A DNA stretch of 64,000 bases from Lytechinus variegatus (taxonomy: Eukaryota > Echinodermata > Echinoidea > Temnopleuroida > Toxopneustidae), in assembly GCF_018143015.1 (NCBI RefSeq), contig NC_054752.1, positions 5,877,216-5,941,215 on the forward strand. Reading direction: 5' to 3'. Shown one piece after another: positions 58,601 to 64,000 of the stretch (its first letter is position 1; every line of letters begins with the position of its first letter). Below the pieces are notes generated by a model. That model was given only the letters and a program-made list of their open reading frames with translations. It was not told the origin of the DNA and made no database searches. The position numbers and the translations under genes were made by a program.

Positions 58601-61600
58601 ATTCACCAACAATATTCACATGTTTACAGGCTATGAAACAAATTGCATATTACAGTTACACATGTATAAAAATATAATGGTAAATGGGGCCAGAAAATAA
58701 ATACAGGCATCAGAAAAAAAAGTAAACATAATGTTATTTTTTTAATATTGTTTCTTAACTGAAGTAATATTTGTAGAAAATCGGTTTAATTAAAGACCCT
58801 ATTAATTAAGCTTTTTTTTAAATAAGAAAATGATTACAAAATAACTTACCTCAGCCTGATCAGTGGTTTTGATAAGAATGAGGCAGCAAAATCATATTGG
58901 TTAATTTATTAAGTTTCATCATTCTTTTTATTTAAATTTTGTAAAATGCAAGAATTTCTCTCATTTCTTGATAAACTTAGCATGCATTATACTTACTCAA
59001 ATTTCTCCTCCATTTTCAGAAGTGCTCTCTCAGCTTCTTTCACTTTATTCTGCATTTGCTTTATCTCACGCTGTTTGTCCTACAAAATGAAACAAAAATC
59101 ATTGTGAAAATATGAACAAAAGCTGTTCAACTTTCACTTCTTTAAGAAGCAAGCATTAAGGCCTAGTACAAAATCAACTAGAGGAAATAGTTTAATTATG
59201 TTTTATTTGTTATTTCTGTTTAAACTTTGTCTGGTTGACACAATAAAACATATACAAAAAAAATCAACTAGAAGAATACACAAGCTGAATGGAAACAAGT
59301 AGTGAGAATGAATTCAGGTCGCTGATTGACTCATCGCTGTCAACAAGTAAACAGAAACCTATACAAAATATCACTATATTATAAGAAGTGTTCACCAATA
59401 AATGAAAGCAATAGCAGCCAAACAATTAGATGTCACGCCTAGGGCATGCACATACAGGGAAAATCAAGAAAATGAAATCATCAAGAAATTAAGGAAACCA
59501 TTTCAAAGGTAAAAAGCCAAGGAATCATACTTCAAATGCTTTCAACTTCCAGAAATAGCTGACAAAAGTGAGTCAAATGGTAAATTGCCAATTGTCTACT
59601 GCCAACTCGTCCACTCACCACATGGTCTACTTTCATTTAGTCTAATGCCATTCCATCCATCAACATTTCGTCTAATAACCATTTGGTCCAATCATCACTT
59701 TGTCTAATCGCCATTTCATCTATAACCATTTCGTCTCATAACCAGTGGTCTAATATCCATTTCATTTTCATTCATTTTGCACAATTTAACATTTACCGGT
59801 AGTCCAAATGGTACACGTACATAGACTAAATGGCCATTGGACCAACTGGTTAATAGACGGAATGCATTAGACTAACTGAAAGTAGACCACGTGGTGAGTG
59901 GACGATCTGATGGTAGACCAAATGATATTAGACGAGTTGGCAATTGAACGAATTAAACCAGTCAAACTCTGAACCAGTTTTTTTTTGGGGGGGGTCCTAT
60001 ACTCAAAAGGAAAGGGTTTTTTTTTCAATCCAATGAGAATATAACGTAAATTGCATGGAAACCAAGTGGGGGACAGACAGGAGCAACACTTAATGCCCCC
60101 TCCGGACTTCGTCTGCGGGGGCATAAAAACTGTATAACTTTGTAATCACTATACAAGTACCTATGGAGACTTCAAATTGACCACATTCGTGATGTCGTGA
60201 TTTAGATTTCTCTTCCACTTGCTCCAGTACACAAAATGGCTAAAATGTAATTATTTTATCAAAAGCTGCACTCAAAATGATATTTTTCTTTCATAAGGAC
60301 ATGAACAATATGTTATCTGTTATTTTGATCATTACCAAAGGGGAATAGGTAGCTCTAGTTTAGGGTCTTGGGATGGATGGTGCCAAGGGTCATCGAATGG
60401 TTCAACAAGATGACATCTTTGGTATCTACTGCTAAAGTGTCTCAGGAAGGAAGGTGCCAAGCGTCATCAAAAGGTTCAATAAGACAACATCCAAGGCATC
60501 ACAAAAACTGCCTATTTACTTCTTAACAAAATGTAGAAGGGTCAAGTCAGAAGGATCTCCAATCTCATCCAGAGAGAGGGCTTCTGAGAGGAATCCATGA
60601 TCACCTCAATGCGAGCAATGCCAATCCCAAATCTGTGACGGTCATGGACGTGGTTTAATACACTGACTTAATACTCACCTGAATCAACTTTCCTCTCTGC
60701 ATCGAGAGATCTAAGAACTCCTGTCTCTCTCGGCTTAGTTTTTCCAACTTCAAACTATTGCTAGACTCTGTGACAATTTTACTGTCCCTCTCTTGCTTGA
60801 GTTGTTCTAACACATCTGAAAAAAAACAAGAAGGTGGTCAGTGTAAAAAAGGTAAAAGAAAAGTGATGTACTGTGGATAACACTGGATATGAAATTGAAA
60901 TACATTGAATTTGAATTTAACATCTACATATTTTTCGCAGACTCAGACATTACTGATCCTTGTTATTACATGCTTGGGAAAATTATTAGGATAACATAGT
61001 TGTCTAATAGTTAGTTAGAAATAAAGTTTTTATCTTTGATGTTAAAGATAAAGTTATGTTTAATAAAAAAAAGTTTGATATACTCAGTAAATAATTTGAA
61101 GAATGGAAATCAAAGTTAGGAATACATGTAGGAAGGAAAAAAAAAGAAAGAAAAGTGTCATATCAAGAAAGGTAAAAAAAGACCAACACATTATTCTTGA
61201 TGAAGTCCGGTTAATTAAATCTACTGGCCTGTATTCTAAAGTCTGTATTAGCCAAGGTCATGGTCGAACTCTGTGTTAAATTTATGGGAAGCCAAAAATT
61301 TCAAAATTGCATTAATACTATATTTTTCCTATCTTTACTAGGCTCTTTCCGAATAGTTTAATGATGGCACGGTCTGAGTGTCAAATGAGTTCACAAATTG
61401 CAGCTCTACTGTTGGAGACTAGTGTCACAAATGATTATCCGTACATGTAGTTGAAGCAGAAATTCAGAACTGAGTTTATCCCAAACCCAAATTCAGAATA
61501 CAGGCCATTGCCCCGGGGGGGGAGGGGCACTCGACCAAAAAAGTGGTGGGGTGTGCCGCGGGCGAGACAAAAAACGGGGGCATTGGAGCGGGCTTATTGG

Positions 61601-63619
61601 AAATAGGAGAGTCCTCGGAACGTGCTTCAGAACGACAAATGTTTGTGAAAACGGGGGTCCTTGGAACGGATCGACAGCGTTTGAGTGTATATTCATCCCT
61701 ATGGAACGGTCATGCGTGCATGACGCAGCTAGCATGGCCTCCGCCGTGGGAGATCTGCGGCCGCTTTTCACCAATATTGCAGCTCATTCAATGCGATCGG
61801 AGCGGCGTAACGAAAAATATGCGAAGCTTTGGAGCGGATTTCTCTCTTCTTTTTTCTCGATAAGAAGAAAACGCTTTGCCTTGGAGCGGCTTTCTTTGTT
61901 CTTTTTCTAAACAAGGCAAAAATGCTATGCCTTGGAACGGAAATTCGAGTGTGAAAATGGGGGTCCCCACCGCGGCACATACCCACTATGCATTATATAC
62001 TGAGTGCCCCCCCCCCGGGCCATTGCATTAAACTTAAATCAGAATAAAGGTGGACTTGGCCTCCAGCGCTGCTTGAAGAGAAACATTCACAACATAATAA
62101 TAATAATCCGCTTTTATATAGCGCTTAATCCATCGGAACGACGTTTCTAAGCGCTTTACAGATATATTATTACCCCGGTCATCGGATTCAATCAGTCATT
62201 CCCGCACACAATGTGTGCACATCCTCCACTCCCTGGGAGTATTCCAGTCAGTCGCCTGTGAGGCGCACACAATACTGGACAAGCTACAATGACTTTCACA
62301 TCCTACCGGTACCCATTTAGCACCTGGGTCGAGAGTGGCAAAGTGTGGATTAACGCCTTGCCAAAGGACGCCAGACCGCGGTGGGATTCGAACACACAAC
62401 ATAGCTTATCTTGTCTGATCCTCTCATAAGATAAGCCATTCAAAAATACATTGAAACACCTCTCACCTTTGATTTGATTCTTGGCAGATTTCAGCTCCTT
62501 TTCTAACCTCTCTGCAATCTCTTTGTGCTGTCTTTCTTTCTCATCCATTTCGTTTTGAAGCAAACTGTTTTGAAAGTTATCAGAAAGTAACAAATCATTA
62601 ATATTGCTTAGATCTATACATGAAACCATGCATCAGTGAATTTTCTACGAATCAATTATCATTACCTTTAAAAGATTATGTCCCTCTTTTTTTAATCATT
62701 TAAAGCAAAGCCTCAAGATGGGGACCTCAATCTAGAGGGTAGGCATGCAATTCAATTAATTCAAATTCAAAGCATGTTGATATTGGCCAGTTTATTAACT
62801 CCAGGTACCAAGAAGGATTTGGAAAATGTTACAACACAGTCCAATGTAGCTTTACTACTGTTCAGCTGAGTGCTTTGAGAGGTGAATTGCCAACAGGTCT
62901 ACTCCCAATTTGGTCAAATAAACCTCTCCTAAATGAATGTACATATTTCATTTGTCAAAGCAATACTGGATTCATTCATTTCCACATGCTCTCTTGGCAT
63001 TACAACATTACCCTTGTTTCTCATTTTTGGCAATTTTCAAACCCTAAATAGGTATACACATATATATTACTTCTTAACCAGAAAGAGGTTGCACACATGT
63101 ACACATAATTGAGTTCATATACATGTAGTCATTTAATCCTGTTTATTATTACACATGACTGGAACACGATCTTAGGTCATAAATCAATTATATAGGGATA
63201 TCACGTATCACCAGTCATGCATAAAGTCATTTGTATCTTATGAACAGCTTTATGAAACTCCATCCTGCTTATTATATATATATATGACATTGTCTTACAT
63301 CAATGATTATTGGCAAATTAAAAAGAGTGTAACCACAGTTTTATAAAAGTTATAAACAGAAGTTCTATGAGATAATGCACTTGAAGTTGAAAATGAATTT
63401 CCGAACAGTCTTTCTTTCCAAAAAGCCCCCCTTTGTTACCTGCATCTTCTCTCCATGTCTCTACATTGTCCTTTGAGGAGTTTTAGATCCTTGTTTTGCT
63501 CTTTGATCTTATGATCCCTCTCTTCTATTGCTCCGGAGAAGAGATTGGCGTTGTCTTCACGCAGCTGTTGATTCTCTGTCCTTAGGATCTCATTTTGTCT
63601 CTTATACTCATCCTTGAAC
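55623..63619 (-). CDS. CCDC89-like coiled-coil protein, last seven exons (partial)
   Basis: Minus-strand exons in reading order: 63440-63619, 62467-62564, 60679-60815, 58997-59079, 58430-58523 and 55623-55709 (TGA), six joined here with GT-AG borders and consistent phases to 225 residues; the start of the first listed exon is split-coded, so at least one more lies beyond 64000. The product is almost wholly alpha-helical heptad coiled coil rich in Glu, Lys, Gln and Leu, with no membrane segment. FKDEYKRQNEILRTEN and NANLFSGA, then LSMQRGKLIQDKQ, EKFEREA and the C-terminal KKHTASQLAKEKTLN match the order of blocks I remember from CCDC89 of vertebrates, a testis/cilia-expressed protein reported to bind a bHLH factor. 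The assignment rests on memory of that family, not on a search. A structural or scaffolding role is inferred. Confidence 0.72.
55821..56402. mobile_element. ~580-bp TTAA-ended palindromic element (AATGAAACC subfamily)
   Basis: TTAAAGGGGAATGAAACCTT at the left, AAAGGTTTCATTCTCCTTTA at the right. Inner arms share AAATGGCAATGCGACAAGG and its inverse. It lies in the last intron of the CCDC89-like gene, and is the same subfamily as 12848-13418. Confidence 0.78.
57020..58112. repeat. ~1.1-kb satellite-bearing element, ~165-bp unit, about six copies
   Basis: Units carry in order CCAAAGTTCATTGACC, TGACCTTTGACCTTGGTCAT, GTGACCTGAAACTCGCAC, AGGATGTTCAG, GATACTTGATTA, ATGTCCAAGTTTCATGAA and AACTTTCAAAGTTATGATGG. 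Starts are near 57208, 57372, 57530, 57687 and 57880, plus a partial first unit. The left end GCCGTCTCACCTGCATCACG and right end TCTGCTTCGCAGGTGAG share an inverted CTCACCTGC, and a GCCGCCGCCGCCGTCGG GC block precedes the right end. The layout (short inverted ends, tandem core) recalls pearl-type / Helentron-associated elements of molluscs, an inference only. It lies in the last intron of the CCDC89-like gene. Confidence 0.8.
59577..59948. mobile_element. ~370-bp palindrome built from a 12-bp TCGTCTAATGCC-like motif
   Basis: The left half repeats variants of CCATTTCGTCTAAT every 18-20 bp, and the right half repeats the complement (ATTAGACNAAATGG). The outer ends TTGCCAATTGTCTAC-TGCCAACTCGTC and GACGAGTTGGCAATTG pair. 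There is no gene. It lies in a CCDC89-like intron. Confidence 0.75.
60370..60515. repeat. Two-unit imperfect tandem repeat
   Basis: GGTGCCAAGGGTCATCGAAT-GGTTCAACAAGATGACATC and GGTGCCAAGCGTCATCAAAA-GGTTCAATAAGACAACATC lie about 63 bp apart. Neither lies in a supported exon. Confidence 0.6.
61511..62024. mobile_element. ~510-bp GC-rich element with poly-G/poly-C ends and GCCATTGC duplication
   Basis: The left CCCGGGGGGGGAGGGGCACTC and right GAGTGCCCCCCCCCCGGG pair, followed inward by TGCCGCGG / CCGCGGCA arms. GCCATTGC stands directly outside both ends, an 8-bp target duplication. The interior is CpG-rich and repeats TTGGAGCGG or TTGGAACGG about eight times, one every 25-70 bp. Base composition contrasts sharply with the AT-rich intron around it. 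Overlapping frames on both strands (93-119 codons) follow from the composition and show no domain. Confidence 0.78.
62095..62400 (-). repeat. tRNA-derived SINE, minus orientation
   Basis: On the minus strand: B-box GTTCGAATCCCACC, then GTCCTTTGGCAAGGCG, TAGGATGTGAAAGTC, GATGACCGGGGTAAT, AAGCGCTTAGAAACG and AAGCGCTATATAAAAGCGG, ending in ATTATTATTATTATG. It shares its block order with 21350-21660. Its tail resembles the AGCGCTTT tail of the L2-like LINE at 11641-12790, a typical SINE-LINE partnership. Confidence 0.78.
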
Positions 63620-64000
63620 CTGTATCAAAAGTCAATCCGAATGAATGTAAGCCAACATAATGCTTTTAAAAGCTATCATTGCTCTTCGAAAAGGCAACTA
63701 GTGATGCTTTGGAAACTAATAGTGGAGAAATTGAAAATAATATTCACTTATTAAATAAAATCCAAATGAAAGTAAGCAAACATAATGCTTAAAGCTATCA
63801 TTGCTTTTCAAACAAGCAACTAGTGTTGCTTTGGAAATTAGCGCAATTTATAATATTCACTTATTTATATGAAATTGATGCCTTTTTAAAAGTACAAGAA
63901 CAAATTATCTAAGTATTGAATTGCTTCTTGTTATTAAGCAAGTTATCTGACATATTTAGAGTTTGGATTTTTTGGGGGGGAGGGGCGAATTATCCCAGAA
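63620..64000. other. Presumed intron of CCDC89-like gene at right edge
   Basis: AT-rich, no supported exon. A short direct repeat (CGAATGAATGTAAGCCAACA-type at 63635 and AAATGAAAGTAAGCAAACATA at 63764, each followed by AATGCTT and AAAGCTATCATTGCT) shows a local ~130-bp duplication. A poly-G tract begins near 63974. Confidence 0.6.

Noticed and set aside
61493-61910. 93-119 codon frames on both strands
   Set aside because: High GC lowers stop frequency; the overlapping frames lie within a terminal-inverted-repeat element and show no domain.

Overview
The window looks like AT-rich nuclear DNA from an echinoderm, most likely a sea urchin. Genes are split into short exons with canonical GT-AG introns that are mostly 0.4-5 kb. 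Most of the space between exons is short palindromic DNA transposons (MITE-like), tRNA-derived SINEs, decayed LINE pieces and poly-G/poly-C tracts. The species call is inferred from this texture and from the gene set; no search was run. I saw no convincing retrovirus, LTR element, Polinton or CRISPR array.

Five host genes are supported, four of them rebuilt here exon by exon. (1) The 3' end of an integrin alpha subunit (+, 2561-5057) carries a furin-like site, one transmembrane helix and the GFFKR motif. (2) An intronless-ORF class A GPCR lies at 13992-15020 (+). (3) A complete five-exon DUF1295 / steroid-oxidoreductase-like membrane enzyme lies at 24173-33867 (-). (4) A complete six-exon carbonyl reductase of the CBR1/CBR3 type (SDR family) lies at 38412-50992 (+); its intron 3 holds about 5 kb of nested transposons. 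(5) The 3' seven exons of a CCDC89-like coiled-coil protein lie at 55623-63619 (-), with the N-terminus beyond the right edge. Genes 3 and 4 are divergent with about 4.5 kb between their starts.

Layout: 1-5.1 kb integrin tail; 5.1-11.6 kb intergenic with a tRNA-related SINE, several palindromic elements and a very long perfect hairpin (9834-9987); 11.6-12.8 kb L2/CR1-like LINE 3' part; 14-15 kb GPCR; 15-24 kb repeats, including a 0.8 kb TA-flanked palindrome; 24-34 kb DUF1295 gene, with repeat-rich introns; 34-38.4 kb composite elements; 38.4-51 kb carbonyl reductase; 51-55.6 kb SINE, microsatellites and MITEs; 55.6-63.6 kb CCDC89-like gene, with a 1.1 kb satellite-like array, a rule-like 12-bp motif palindrome and a GC-rich element in its introns.

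The genes do not form an obvious pathway: adhesion receptor, peptide-type GPCR, two membrane/cytosolic oxidoreductases and a cytoskeletal-type coiled coil. The most striking material is in the mobile DNA: an element inserted exactly on a splice donor with its target duplication preserved, short-motif-rich transposons, and an eight-copy superfamily of ~580 bp palindromes with TTAA-containing ends that has split into subfamilies.
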